64,000 nt of DNA, taken from NCBI RefSeq assembly GCF_002968285.2, contig NZ_CP134400.1:1984001-2048000 (forward strand). Direction: 5' to 3'. The translations under genes were made by a program, and so were the position numbers. Shown in pieces: positions 41,922 to 50,918 of this stretch (position 1 is its first letter; each line of letters begins with the position of its first letter). The DNA is from Mycobacterium sp. ITM-2016-00318. GTDB lineage: Bacteria > Actinomycetota > Actinomycetes > Mycobacteriales > Mycobacteriaceae. A model generated the notes under the pieces. That model was not told the origin of the DNA. It searched no databases and saw only the letters and a program-made list of their open reading frames with translations.

Positions 41922-42466
41922 CGGGCGGGCGCCGGATCGACCGGCCTGGCAGGCATCGCGCTCGAGATCGCCTGCGAGATCTCCTGGATGGGTGTCGGAC
42001 CCGAACCGCTGGGCAGTGTCAGGGCTATATATACGGGGCGGTCAACGGCGAACCAGGTGCTCCTGTCCGCCTCGGTCAGCTCGAACCACGCCACGGGTTC
42101 GACGACCTGGGTGGGCACACCCACGACGAAGTCCAGCGGACGGTCGAGTCCGCAGCGAAGAATCACCGGATCGGTGTCCCACTCGGCCCGCCATGCGGCG
42201 GTGCCCGGCGGTGCCGGTTCGGCCGCAGGCGCGCGCCGGTAGTCGCCGAGATGGTCGGGCAGTGCTGCCATCAACGCCGTGCATTCGGCACTTCCCGCCT
42301 GCGGCGCGGGCACCGTCGCGATGGGGACCGGTTCCTGCTGGGTCGGGGTCTGCCGCAGCACCGCGACAACCAGCACGGCGACGATCGCAGCGACCGCTAT
42401 TGCGATCGCGGCGATCAGGAGTGCGCGCGGCGGCCCGTCCGGGCCGTCGTCGGCTGGCGATGCCAC
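41918..42466 (-). CDS. DUF3515 membrane-anchored protein (Rv2980-like)
   Basis: 182 residues from GTG 42466 ([20 protein letters not shown]). One N-terminal transmembrane helix ([20 protein letters not shown]), then an exported domain: [40 protein letters not shown] (the Cys pair is conserved in the family as I recall), [40 protein letters not shown]. Function unknown; the ddl-DUF3515-thiL neighbourhood is conserved in mycobacteria. The much longer open frame on this strand up to 43534 is antisense to thiL and is rejected. Confidence 0.82.
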   Translation of the reverse strand: MASPADDGPDGPPRALLIAAIAIAVAAIVAVLVVAVLRQTPTQQEPVPIATVPAPQAGSAECTALMAALPDHLGDYRRAPAAEPAPPGTAAWRAEWDTDPVILRCGLDRPLDFVVGVPTQVVEPVAWFELTEADRSTWFAVDRPVYIALTLPSGSGPTPIQEISQAISSAMPARPVDPAPAR

Positions 42467-42509
42467 AAGGGCAACTCTAAGGTCGCGATCCGGCGACCTG
42501 CTGAACGCG

Positions 42510-42570
42510 GCGCGGCCAGTTGCTTGACGACCTCGGCGCGGCACTGGATCAGCATGAAAGCATCGACCAC
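42510..42570 (-). pseudogene. Remnant of a small Lrp/AsnC ligand-binding-domain gene
   Basis: From GTG 42570, preceded by a good GAGGAG Shine-Dalgarno 7-12 bases upstream, the frame reads VVDAFMLIQCRAEVVKQLAA and then diverges into nonsense that runs into the DUF3515 gene. The opening matches the first strand and helix of stand-alone Lrp/AsnC effector domains (typically MVDAYVLIQTEVGRA...), which to my memory lie between the DUF3515 gene and thiL in many mycobacteria at about 76-80 residues. Only about 20 codons remain here. The identification is tentative. Confidence 0.45.
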
Positions 42571-42688
42571 CCGGTATCTCCTCTACTTCGCTGCATAGAC
42601 TCCACGCCGCAGGGACCAAAATTGCTCGGTGTTCAGCGCACGCCCGACGAGAGCCAGCGTGAGCATCGCAGCACAGTGAGGAGGTGCC

Positions 42689-43648
42689 GTGGCCACCGAG
42701 GAGCCCGCGGAGAGTCTGGCGGGCCTCGGCGAGTTCACCGTCATCGATCGCCTGGTTGCCGGCCGTGATCAGCCCGCGGTGGTCACCGTCGGCCCCGGCG
42801 ACGACGCCGCCGTGGTCACCGCGGCCGACGGCAGGACCGTGGTGTCCACCGACATGCTGGTGGAGGGCAGGCATTTCAGGCTGGACTGGTCGTCGCCGCA
42901 TGACGTCGGCCGGAAGGCGATCGCGCAGAACGCGGCGGACATCGAAGCCATGGGCGCGGCGGCGACCGCTTTCGTGGTGGCGTTCGGTGCGCCAGGAGAC
43001 ACGCCTGCCGCGCACACGGTCGAACTGGCCGACGGGATGTGGGAAGAGGCTCGCAAGCTCGGCGCGGGGGTCGTCGGCGGCGATCTGGTCAGCGCCCCGC
43101 AGTGGGTGATCTCGGTGACGGTGCTTGGCGCCCTTGGTGAGCGCGCACCGGTGCTGCGTTCGGGCGCGCGGGTGGGCGACACCCTGGCCCTCGCGGGGAC
43201 GCTCGGTCGGTCTGCTGCGGGATATCACTTGTGGCAGAACACAATCGACGGGTTCGAGGACCTGCGCCGCGTGCACCTGACACCCGAGCCGCCATACGGT
43301 CATGGGCGTATCGCCGCGGACGGCGGCGCGACGGCGATGACGGATGTCTCCGACGGCCTCGTCGCGGATCTGAGCCATATCGCCCAGGCGTCGGGAGTCG
43401 GTGTCAACGTGTCGACCGCGGCGTTGGCCGCCGACCGCGAGGCGCTGTCGGAGGCCGCGGAAGCGGTAGGGGTCGACGCGTGGACGTGGGTGCTTGGTGG
43501 CGGTGAAGACCATGCGTTGGTCGCGACGTTCCACGGCGTTCCGCCCAAGGGATGGCGGCCCATCGGCACGGTCATCGACGCTCCGTCGCGGGTGCTGGTC
43601 GACGGCGAGACGTGGCCGGGAAGCCCGGGCTGGCAGTCCTACGACTGA
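42689..43648 (+). CDS. thiL: Thiamine-monophosphate kinase
   Basis: 319 residues. Last step of thiamine diphosphate synthesis: ATP phosphorylation of TMP. PurM-like fold with TVGPGDDAAVVTAADGRTVV, STDMLVEGRHFRLDWSSPHD, KAIAQNAADIEAMGAAATAF, VVGGDLVSAPQWVISVTVLG, AMTDVSDGLVADLSHIAQAS and VLGGGEDHALVATF. GTG start at 42689. ung follows after 24 bases on the same strand. The 42467-42688 gap upstream holds only the Lrp-like remnant and presumably the thiL promoter. Confidence 0.96.
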   Translation: MATEEPAESLAGLGEFTVIDRLVAGRDQPAVVTVGPGDDAAVVTAADGRTVVSTDMLVEGRHFRLDWSSPHDVGRKAIAQNAADIEAMGAAATAFVVAFGAPGDTPAAHTVELADGMWEEARKLGAGVVGGDLVSAPQWVISVTVLGALGERAPVLRSGARVGDTLALAGTLGRSAAGYHLWQNTIDGFEDLRRVHLTPEPPYGHGRIAADGGATAMTDVSDGLVADLSHIAQASGVGVNVSTAALAADREALSEAAEAVGVDAWTWVLGGGEDHALVATFHGVPPKGWRPIGTVIDAPSRVLVDGETWPGSPGWQSYD

Positions 43649-43672
43649 GCTGAGCGGCTAGGTTCATCTCCT

Positions 43673-44356
43673 GTGACTGCACGGCCGTTGAACGAGTTGG
43701 TCGAAATGGGTTGGGCGCAGGCGCTCGAGCCGGTGGGCGCCCAGGTCGCGCAGATGGGAGAGTTTCTGCGGGCGGAGATCGCGTCGGGTAACGGCTATCT
43801 ACCGGCCGGCCAGAACGTGTTGCGGGCGTTCACCTTTCCGTTCGATCGGGTGCGGGTTCTGATCGTCGGGCAGGACCCGTACCCCACGCCGGGGCACGCG
43901 GTGGGCCTCAGCTTCTCGGTCGCCCCGGATGTTCGGCCGCTGCCACGCAGCCTCGACAACATCTTCGCCGAGTACCGCAAGGACCTCGGCTATCCGGCGC
44001 CTGCCACCGGGGACCTCACGCCATGGTGCGAGCGCGGGGTGACGCTGCTCAACAGGGTGCTCACCGTTAGGCCAGGCGCTCCGGCGTCGCACAGGGGCAA
44101 GGGCTGGGAAGCCGTCACCGAATGCGCGATTCGGGCGTTGGTGGCGCGCTCGAAGCCGTTGGTCGCGGTGCTGTGGGGACGTGACGCGTCGACGCTCAAG
44201 CCGATGCTCGAAGGCAGCGACTGCGTCGCGATCGAGTCGGCGCATCCGTCGCCGCTGTCGGCGTCGAGGGGATTCTTCGGGTCGCGGCCGTTCAGCCGCG
44301 CCAACGAGCTGCTCGAGCAGATGGGCGCCGAACCGATCGATTGGCGGCTGCCCTAG
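43673..44356 (+). CDS. ung: Uracil-DNA glycosylase (family 1)
   Basis: 227 residues. Removes uracil from DNA in base-excision repair. Catalytic Asp68 in [20 protein letters not shown], the uracil-binding region [20 protein letters not shown], and the DNA-intercalation loop [23 protein letters not shown] start at 43673. It ends before a T-tailed hairpin. Confidence 0.97.
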   Translation: MTARPLNELVEMGWAQALEPVGAQVAQMGEFLRAEIASGNGYLPAGQNVLRAFTFPFDRVRVLIVGQDPYPTPGHAVGLSFSVAPDVRPLPRSLDNIFAEYRKDLGYPAPATGDLTPWCERGVTLLNRVLTVRPGAPASHRGKGWEAVTECAIRALVARSKPLVAVLWGRDASTLKPMLEGSDCVAIESAHPSPLSASRGFFGSRPFSRANELLEQMGAEPIDWRLP

Positions 44357-44398
44357 CTGCCGAGATCGACGTTGTGGCGGGTTCTTCTCACACAGATC

Positions 44399-44424
44399 CG
44401 CCCAAATGTCGGTTTGGGCGTTTT
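44399..44424 (+). terminator. Terminator between convergent ung and rpmB
   Basis: Stem CGCCCAAA/TTTGGGCG with a 6-base loop and TTTT following on the + strand, 42 bases after the ung stop. Overlaps the end of rpmB by one base. Confidence 0.8.
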
Positions 44425-44618
44425 CAGCCGCGGGTGACCTTGCCGGCCTTGATGCAGGACGTGCAGACGTTGATGCGCTTCTTGTTGCCGCCGGGACGGG
44501 TCACGGCGCGCACGCTCTGGATGTTCGGGTCCCACCGACGGCTGGTCCGGCGATGGGAGTGCGAGACCGACTTGCCGAAGCCGGGGCCCTTCCCGCAGAT
44601 ATCGCAGACGGCAGCCAT
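44424..44618 (-). CDS. rpmB: 50S ribosomal protein L28 (zinc-ribbon form)
   Basis: 64 residues, [20 protein letters not shown]. It has the two Cys pairs of the zinc-binding (C+) form: CDIC at 5-8 and CTSC at 52-55. Mycobacteria often carry additional zinc-free L28 copies used under zinc limitation; this one is the zinc-type housekeeping form. An AAGGAG site precedes the ATG. It is divergent from the fakA-like gene with a 206-base gap in which I could not define a promoter with confidence. Confidence 0.95.
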   Translation of the reverse strand: MAAVCDICGKGPGFGKSVSHSHRRTSRRWDPNIQSVRAVTRPGGNKKRINVCTSCIKAGKVTRG

Positions 44619-44824
44619 TCGAGAACTCCTTGGATCAGTGCTTCGGGGGTCTATTCATATCCGACCCAACAACCTGACCAGGATACCGGGCGGCAAAGAG
44701 AACGCCAAAACGCTGTCCACCGGCGGGCGACCGGGCCTGTCGATGTGGCAGGCGTTGTCCGGCGCAGTCGATAGGCTGGCGCCCACCGGGGGTCCCCTTG
44801 GTCCGGGAGGGAGGTGGGTGACCG

Positions 44825-46480
44825 ATGGCCGAGCATGGTCGACGGCTGGACGCGTCCGGCCTGCGCGAATGGGCCCACACCTCGGTCGGCGACCTCATCA
44901 CGCACACCGACGAGATCAACCGGCTGAACGTCTTCCCCGTCGCCGATGCGGACACCGGCACCAACATGCTGTTCACCATGCGCGCGGCCTGGGCACAGGC
45001 GGACGCACACTCCGGAGAAAGTGGCGTTGCCGAAGTGGCCGCCGCGCTCGCCGACGGTGCGCTGAACGGCGCCAGAGGCAACTCCGGGGTGATTCTCTCG
45101 CAGATCCTGCGCGGCCTGGCCGACGTCACCGCGGAGGCCGCCGCCGATCGCCGAGGCGAGCTCGCCGACATCGACGGCGCCATCCTGGCCGCGGCGCTGC
45201 GCCATGCGGTCGGGCTTGTGGTGGCGTCGATGGGCGAGTCGGTGCCCGGCACCATCCTGTCGGTGCTGCAGGCGGCCGCCGAAGCCGCAGAGGGCGCCGT
45301 CTCAGGCGCCGCCGACCTCGGTGGTGTGGTGTCGGCCGCGTCGGATGCGGCGGTGATCGCGCTCGACAAAACCACCGAGCAACTCGCTGTGCTCACCGAT
45401 GCGGGCGTGGTGGATGCGGGCGGTCGCGGTCTGCTGGTGCTGCTGGATGCCCTCGCCAAGACGGTGTCCGGTCGCGCGCCCGCCCGCCAGGAGTACGTGC
45501 CCGCCCCGCCGCACGTCGAGACCGCCCTTGCCGCACCGGGTCCGCGGTTCGAGGTGATGTACCTGCTGAGCGACTGTCGCCCCGACGGGGTGGAGCGCCT
45601 CCGACAGCGGCTCGACGAGATCGGTGGCTCGGTCGCGATCGCGGCGTCGGGGTCCGACGGCGTTGGGCGCTACTCGGTGCACGTGCATGCCGACGATGCA
45701 GGCGGCGCCGTCGAGGCTGCGCTGCCGTTCGGCGTGCTCAGCCGAATCCAGATCACCGCACTCACCGGTGGCTCCGCCGCGCATGCGCCCGGCGGCTGGA
45801 CTCGCGAGCGTGCGGTGCTGGCGGTCGTCGACGGGAACGGCGCCGCCGAGCTCTTCGCCGGCGAAGGAGCCCATGTTCTGCGACCTGATCCGGACGCCAC
45901 GGACCCCGCGACGGCGGTGACCGCCAAGGAGCTGCTGCGCGGACTCGTCGACGCGGGCGCAGCCCAGATCATGGTGCTGCCCAACGGATTCGTGGCCGCA
46001 GAGGAGTTGGTTGCGGGCTGCACCGCGGCGATCGGCTGGGGTATCGACGTGGTTCCAGTGCCTGCGGGCTCGATGGTGCAGGGCTTGGCGGCGCTTGCCG
46101 TGCACGACGCCGACCGGCAGGCCGTCGACGACGGTTACACCATGGCGCGCGCCGCGGCAGGCGCCCGCCACGGCTCGGTGCGGGTCGCCACCGAGGAGGC
46201 GCTGACGTGGGCAGGCACTTGCCGGCCAGGGGACGGCCTCGGCATCGCCGGTGACGAAGTGCTGATCGTCGCCGATGACCTCACCGCCGCGGGCGCCGGG
46301 ATGATCGACCTGCTTCTCGTCGCAGGCGGCGAGCTGGTGACCGTGCTCAGTGGCGCAGGCGTGGAGCCGGCTGTGGGCGAAGCGCTTCAGCGACATGTGC
46401 ACAACGAGCATCTGGGCATCGAGTTGGTGACGTATGCGACAGGCCATCGCGGTGACGCACTGCTGATCGGGGTGGAGTAG
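44825..46480 (+). CDS. DAK2-domain protein, fatty-acid kinase FakA-like
   Basis: 551 residues. N-terminal DAK2 (DhaL-like) kinase domain: EINRLNVFPVADADTGTNML with the metal-binding Asp residues, LNGARGNSGVILSQILRG and the VVDAGGRGLLVLLDAL helix. Middle and C-terminal DegV-like/FakA-type domains: KELLRGLVDAGAAQIMVLPN, VVPVPAGSMVQGLAALAVHD and HNEHLGIELVTYATGHRGDA. In S. aureus FakA phosphorylates fatty acids held by FakB. It lies just upstream of recG as in many actinobacteria. To my memory the same region is split into two genes in M. tuberculosis (Rv2975c/Rv2974c); here it is one intact frame. Confidence 0.88.
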   Translation: MAEHGRRLDASGLREWAHTSVGDLITHTDEINRLNVFPVADADTGTNMLFTMRAAWAQADAHSGESGVAEVAAALADGALNGARGNSGVILSQILRGLADVTAEAAADRRGELADIDGAILAAALRHAVGLVVASMGESVPGTILSVLQAAAEAAEGAVSGAADLGGVVSAASDAAVIALDKTTEQLAVLTDAGVVDAGGRGLLVLLDALAKTVSGRAPARQEYVPAPPHVETALAAPGPRFEVMYLLSDCRPDGVERLRQRLDEIGGSVAIAASGSDGVGRYSVHVHADDAGGAVEAALPFGVLSRIQITALTGGSAAHAPGGWTRERAVLAVVDGNGAAELFAGEGAHVLRPDPDATDPATAVTAKELLRGLVDAGAAQIMVLPNGFVAAEELVAGCTAAIGWGIDVVPVPAGSMVQGLAALAVHDADRQAVDDGYTMARAAAGARHGSVRVATEEALTWAGTCRPGDGLGIAGDEVLIVADDLTAAGAGMIDLLLVAGGELVTVLSGAGVEPAVGEALQRHVHNEHLGIELVTYATGHRGDALLIGVE

Positions 46481-48687
46481 TGGTCGCGCTCTCTGACCGG
46501 CTCGAATTCGTCCTCGGCGCCAAGGCGGCCGGTCAGCTCGAGCAACACTTCGGAATTCGCACCGTGAACGACCTCGTGCGGCACTATCCGCGCAGGTACG
46601 AAACGGGGTCGACGGTGTACACGGATGATGACGAACCCCCGGAGGAAGGCGAGCACATCACCTTCGTCGACACCATCACGAAATACGAACTGAAACTGAC
46701 GAATCGCACGCCGAAGCGCGAGTACCTCGTCATCACGCTCGGACACCGCAGACCCAAGGTGACCGCGACGTTCTTCAACGTCAAGTACATCAAGAGGAGC
46801 CTGAAAGAGGGCCTGCGCGTGATGCTGTCCGGCGAGGTCGGATACTTCAAGGGCACAATGCAATTGACCCATCCGGCCTTTTTGATCCTGGACTCCGGCA
46901 AGGGCTCCAAGTCGTTGGCGAAGATCGCCGAAACGTCGAGAGACACCAGCGGCGAGCTTCTGCTCGAAGGATTCGCGCGTGACTTCTTTCCGATCTATCC
47001 GGCCAGTGCCAAGATGCAGAGCTGGGACATCTACGCCTGCGTGCGCCAAGTGCTCGACGTGCTCGATCCCATCACCGATCCGCTCCCGGAATCATCCCTG
47101 CGGCCGCGTGATCTGATGTCCGAGGACGAGGCACTGCGCGCCATTCACCTGTCGGAGAACGAATCCGAGCGGAACAAGGCCGTCGAGCGCCTCACTCACG
47201 ACGAGGCGCTCGGGCTGCAGTGGGCACTGGTGACGCGCCGAAACAGTGAACTCGGCGGATCTGGTCCGTGTGCCGCAAGGAAAGACGACGGCCTACTCGC
47301 GGCGCTGATGAAGCAGCTGCCGTTCGAACTGACAGCGGGGCAGAAGGAGGTGCTCGAAACGCTGTCGGCCGAACTTCAAGAAACCCGCCCCATGAACCGG
47401 ATGCTGCAGGGAGAGGTCGGCTCGGGAAAGACCATCGTGTCGGTGCTGGCCATGCTCCAGATGGTCGACGCCGGCTATCAGTGCGCGCTGCTCGCCCCGA
47501 CGGAAGTGCTCGCCGCCCAACATGCCCGCTCGGTGCGCGACGTTCTCGGCCCCCTGGCGATGGCGGGTCAGCTCGGCGGTGTCGAGAACGCCACCCGGGT
47601 GGCGCTGCTGACCGGATCCATGACGGCACAGCAGAAGAAGCAGGTTCGCGACGAGGTCGCCTCGGGTGAGGCGGGCATCGTGATCGGCACGCACGCCCTC
47701 CTCCAGGACACCGTCGACTTCCACAAGCTGGGCATGGTCGTGGTCGACGAGCAACACCGGTTCGGAGTCGAACAGCGAGATCGGCTGCGCGCCAAGGCAC
47801 CAGCAGGCCTGACGCCGCATCTTCTGGTGATGACCGCCACCCCCATTCCTCGCACGGTGGCCCTGACCGTCTACGGCGACCTCGAGACGTCGACGCTGCG
47901 CGAACTGCCACGCGGTCGTCAACCGATCACCACCAACACGATCTTCATCGCGGATAAACCGAGATGGCTGGACCGCGCTTGGACGCGCATCATCGAGGAA
48001 GTGCGGGCCGGCAGGCAGGCCTACATCGTCGCTTCGCGCATCGACGAGAACGACAAGAAGACTGGCGGCGAGGACGCCGGGCCGCCTGCGACCACAGTGG
48101 TCGAACTGCTCGAGCATCTTCGCCGCGGCCCGCTGGCGGGCCTGCGGTTGGGGCTGATGCACGGAAAGCTGCCCGCCGACGAGAAGGATGCGGTGATGGC
48201 CGCGTTCCGCGCGGGCGAGATCGATGTCCTGGTGTGCACCACCGTCATCGAGGTGGGCGTCGACGTCCCCAACGCCACGGTGATGTTCGTGATGGATGCC
48301 GACCGGTTCGGCATCAGTCAGCTGCATCAGCTACGCGGGCGCATCGGTCGCGGCGAACACGCCAGCCTGTGTCTTCTGGCAACCAGGCTGCCGGAGGGCT
48401 CCAAGGCGGGTGAGCGGCTGACGGCGGTGGCGGGCACGCTGGACGGCTTCGAGCTTGCCGATCTCGACCTCGCGGAGCGCCGTGAGGGCGATGTGCTTGG
48501 CTACAGTCAGTCGGGCCGCGCGATCACGCTGCGCTTCCTTTCTCTCCTGGAGCATCGCGAGATCATCGAAGAGGCGCGCGCCTTCTGCCAGTCGCACTAC
48601 GACAAGGCCTCCGCAGATCCCGCAATGGCTCTGCTGGCAGCCCAATTCACCGATACCGAGCGCGTCGAGTACCTGGACAAGACATGA
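46480..48687 (+). CDS. recG: ATP-dependent DNA helicase RecG
   Basis: 735 residues. Branch-migrating helicase that remodels stalled forks and Holliday junctions. Wedge/OB domain at about 55-160 (YLVITLGHRRPKVTATFFNV); Walker A GEVGSGKTIVSVLAMLQ; motif Ia LLAPTEVLAAQHA; Walker B DEQH in VVVDEQHRFGVEQRDRLRAK; motif III TATPIPRT; motif VI QLHQLRGRIGRGEHASLCLL; C-terminal TRG-like region LADLDLAERREGDVLGYSQSG. The GTG start overlaps the stop of the previous gene by one base (TAGTG), and the recG stop overlaps the next gene by 4 bases. Confidence 0.97.
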   Translation: MVALSDRLEFVLGAKAAGQLEQHFGIRTVNDLVRHYPRRYETGSTVYTDDDEPPEEGEHITFVDTITKYELKLTNRTPKREYLVITLGHRRPKVTATFFNVKYIKRSLKEGLRVMLSGEVGYFKGTMQLTHPAFLILDSGKGSKSLAKIAETSRDTSGELLLEGFARDFFPIYPASAKMQSWDIYACVRQVLDVLDPITDPLPESSLRPRDLMSEDEALRAIHLSENESERNKAVERLTHDEALGLQWALVTRRNSELGGSGPCAARKDDGLLAALMKQLPFELTAGQKEVLETLSAELQETRPMNRMLQGEVGSGKTIVSVLAMLQMVDAGYQCALLAPTEVLAAQHARSVRDVLGPLAMAGQLGGVENATRVALLTGSMTAQQKKQVRDEVASGEAGIVIGTHALLQDTVDFHKLGMVVVDEQHRFGVEQRDRLRAKAPAGLTPHLLVMTATPIPRTVALTVYGDLETSTLRELPRGRQPITTNTIFIADKPRWLDRAWTRIIEEVRAGRQAYIVASRIDENDKKTGGEDAGPPATTVVELLEHLRRGPLAGLRLGLMHGKLPADEKDAVMAAFRAGEIDVLVCTTVIEVGVDVPNATVMFVMDADRFGISQLHQLRGRIGRGEHASLCLLATRLPEGSKAGERLTAVAGTLDGFELADLDLAERREGDVLGYSQSGRAITLRFLSLLEHREIIEEARAFCQSHYDKASADPAMALLAAQFTDTERVEYLDKT

Positions 48688-49394
48688 GTGGCAAGCGGTT
48701 GGCGTATCTCGCCCTTGCGGTCATGCTGGCCGTTGCAGTGGCATGCCAGACCGTCGCCTCGGCGAGCCAGCGCGCGGCGCTGTTCGTCGCACAGTCCGAT
48801 GTGCCCAGGGTCGCCGCAGGCGTCGACGTCCTGGCCGGAATGGCGCAGATACCGCGGCGCACACGGGTATTCGATTATCGCAGGGTCGCCTTCGGCGACT
48901 CATGGACCGACGACAACCCGGCTCCCGGCGGACACAACGGGTGCGACACCCGCAATGACATCCTGGACCGCGACCTCGTCGAAAAAACCTACGTGTCGAT
49001 CAAGCGGTGCCCCAACGCCGTTGCCGCCGGTACGCTGCACGACCCGTACACCAATGAGGTCGTCGTGTTCACGCGCGGCAACCGAATCGGCGCATCGGTG
49101 CAGATCGACCACCTCGTTCCGTTGGCGCTCGCATGGGATCTCGGTGCCCGCGACTGGCCCGAGGGCCTGCGCGTGCGGTTCGCCAACGATCCGGCGAACT
49201 TGCTCGCCGTGGCGGGGGAGCCCAATCAGGACAAGAGCGATTCCGAGCCCGCGCTGTGGATGCCGCCCAACGAGGCGTTCCGCTGCCAGTACGCCGTGCA
49301 GTTCATCGCCGTCCTGCGCGGCTACGATCTGCCCATCGATGTGGCTTCGGCGAGGGTGCTGCGCGACGCTGCGGCGACCTGCCCGACGAGCTGA
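48684..49394 (+). CDS. Exported HNH-nuclease-fold protein (DUF1524/GmrSD C-terminal type)
   Basis: 236 residues (Rv2972c-like). Signal-type N-terminus MSGKRLAYLALAVMLAVAVA followed by Cys21, then a DUF1524 domain: VFDYRRVAFGDSWTDD, HNGCDTRNDILDRDL, the catalytic-type IDHLVPLALAWDLGARDW (His143), FANDPANLLAVAGEPNQDKS (Asn172, Lys184). Secreted members of this HNH group occur across actinobacteria and may degrade extracellular DNA; unproven here. ATG overlaps the recG TGA by 4 bases. Confidence 0.82.
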   Translation: MSGKRLAYLALAVMLAVAVACQTVASASQRAALFVAQSDVPRVAAGVDVLAGMAQIPRRTRVFDYRRVAFGDSWTDDNPAPGGHNGCDTRNDILDRDLVEKTYVSIKRCPNAVAAGTLHDPYTNEVVVFTRGNRIGASVQIDHLVPLALAWDLGARDWPEGLRVRFANDPANLLAVAGEPNQDKSDSEPALWMPPNEAFRCQYAVQFIAVLRGYDLPIDVASARVLRDAAATCPTS

Positions 49395-49402
49395 AAGTCA
49401 CC

Positions 49403-49879
49403 ATGCCTGCGCGCAATCCGATGCGGCGAAGCGCTGCGATCGTCGTCGGCGGCCTCATCGTCGTGGCACCGGTGGGTTGCTCGTCGTCGGAGTCGCGCGA
49501 CGACGCGGCCCCGAACCCGGCCAGGATCGTTGTCGAGGGGCAGACCCGAACCGTCGACGGCACGACGGTCTGTATGGACGGGCCGACGGGTGAGGTGTCC
49601 ATCGAGCTGGATCCGCCGGGGACCGCTCCCGGTGCGACGAGCCCGAACCCCATCGTGGTTCTGGACCTGACCCCGAAGGGTGCTGCGCCGTCGGTCTCGC
49701 TGCTGGCGATCAATCTGCCTGATGTCGCGCTTTCGGCGGGGCGCTACCGGACCTCCGGAGTGCCGACGGCGACGAAGGCGGGGAACACGTACACGGTCAA
49801 GGGGCAGGCGACCGTGGTCGGAACGCCGCCCGAGCGACCGGTGTACAAGTCTTTCGAGCTCGAGATCACCTGCCCCTAG
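49403..49879 (+). CDS. LpqH-like (19 kDa antigen family) lipoprotein
   Basis: 158 residues. Signal MPARNPMRRSAAIVVGGLIV with a probable lipidated Cys26 (PVGCSSSES; the -3 position is Pro rather than Leu/Val/Ile). The mature part follows the mycobacterial 19 kDa lipoprotein pattern: RIVVEGQTRTVDGTTVCMDG, GEVSIELDPPG, NTYTVKGQATVVGTPPERPV, ending FELEITCP with the second conserved Cys. Cell-envelope lipoprotein of unknown biochemical role; LpqH itself is a TLR2 agonist. It follows the HNH gene by 8 bases. Confidence 0.85.
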   Translation: MPARNPMRRSAAIVVGGLIVVAPVGCSSSESRDDAAPNPARIVVEGQTRTVDGTTVCMDGPTGEVSIELDPPGTAPGATSPNPIVVLDLTPKGAAPSVSLLAINLPDVALSAGRYRTSGVPTATKAGNTYTVKGQATVVGTPPERPVYKSFELEITCP

Positions 49880-49889
49880 GCGGCCAAGC

Positions 49890-50729
49890 CTAAGTGCCGG
49901 TGTAGGTCTCGGGGTCCGGGCGGAACCGGGTGCCGTCGTCGAGCCCGTTGAGCGTGGCCATCTCGTCGTCGGTCAGCTCGAAGTCGAACACCTCGAGGTT
50001 CGACCTCACCCGTTCCGGCGACGACGAACGCGGGATCACGACGTTGCCCAATTGGATGCTCCACCGGATCAGTGCCTGCGCAGGCGTCTTGCCGTGCGCC
50101 TCGGCGATGGACACGATCGTCGGATTGTCCAGCAGCCGACCCACTCCCAACGGGCCGTAGGCCTCGGTGACCACGCCGCGGCTCTCGTTGACCGCGCGCA
50201 ACTCGGCCTGGTTCAGCAGGGGGTGCAGCTCGATCTGATTGACGACGGGGGCCACGAAGGACAGGTCGACGATGTTCGACAGGTGTTCCTCGTTGAAGTT
50301 GGCGACGCCGATCGAACGGGTGAGCCCCGCGCCCTGGCTGGACATCAGCCCACCCCAGCTGTCGACGTACTTCCCCTGTTCGCCGGCGGGCCAGTGAATC
50401 AGGTACAGGTCGACGTAGTCCAGACCGAGCCGCTCCAGGCTCTCCTTGAGCGCATCCTGCGATGACTGGAAACCTTGGTCGGAGGTGGCCAGCTTGGTGG
50501 TGACGAACAATTCGGAGCGCGGCACACCGGAGGACGCGATCGCCCGGCCCACCGCGGCCTCATTGCCGTACGCGGACGCCGTGTCGATGAGGCGGTAGCC
50601 CGCCTCGAGCGCAGCCGACACCGACTCCTCGGTCTCGGCATCCGACAGCTCGCCGACGCCGAGACCGATCACCGGCATCGTGTTGTCGTCGTTCAGAGTG
50701 ACCGAAGGAATCGCAGCCGCCGACGTCAT
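49890..50729 (-). CDS. Aldo/keto reductase (Rv2971-like)
   Basis: 279 residues, TIM barrel. The catalytic tetrad is visible as Asp49 and Tyr54 ([16 protein letters not shown]), Lys79 (FVTTKL) and His112 (LIHWPAG). The NADPH-binding end motif is [19 protein letters not shown]. In M. smegmatis the homologue, I believe MSMEG_2407, has been crystallised. Likely detoxifies aldehydes and dicarbonyls such as methylglyoxal; inference from the family. It is divergent from lipN. Confidence 0.93.
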   Translation of the reverse strand: MTSAAAIPSVTLNDDNTMPVIGLGVGELSDAETEESVSAALEAGYRLIDTASAYGNEAAVGRAIASSGVPRSELFVTTKLATSDQGFQSSQDALKESLERLGLDYVDLYLIHWPAGEQGKYVDSWGGLMSSQGAGLTRSIGVANFNEEHLSNIVDLSFVAPVVNQIELHPLLNQAELRAVNESRGVVTEAYGPLGVGRLLDNPTIVSIAEAHGKTPAQALIRWSIQLGNVVIPRSSSPERVRSNLEVFDFELTDDEMATLNGLDDGTRFRPDPETYTGT

Positions 50730-50918
50730 GTCACCTATCCCTGCCTAGTTGACTGGAGTTGGTGGTACCGAAAGACCACCGACTTCGCCGATGACTATAT
50801 TGCCGAGCCGGATACGCCACCTAATCAGTACCTGGACTGGCATTTCGCCCGATGTCCGACAATGGTGTTTCACGCGGCAGTTGTCGCATTCGTGATCAGC
50901 CGTCGACGAGGAGAAGCC

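Noticed and set aside
41918..43534. A 538-codon minus-strand frame spanning DUF3515 and thiL
   Set aside because: Beyond 42466 it is antisense to thiL and has no recognisable protein; high GC keeps the third-position mirror frame open.
44341..45888. Long Arg-rich frame overlapping rpmB and the fakA-like gene
   Set aside because: Low-complexity shadow frame; the DAK2 protein in the other frame carries all conserved motifs.
50760..50918. Upstream extension of the lipN frame (reads DWSWWYRKTTDFADDYIAEP)
   Set aside because: A strong GAGGAGA site just before ATG 50919 and the normal family length make the upstream part non-coding; it overlaps the divergent promoter region.
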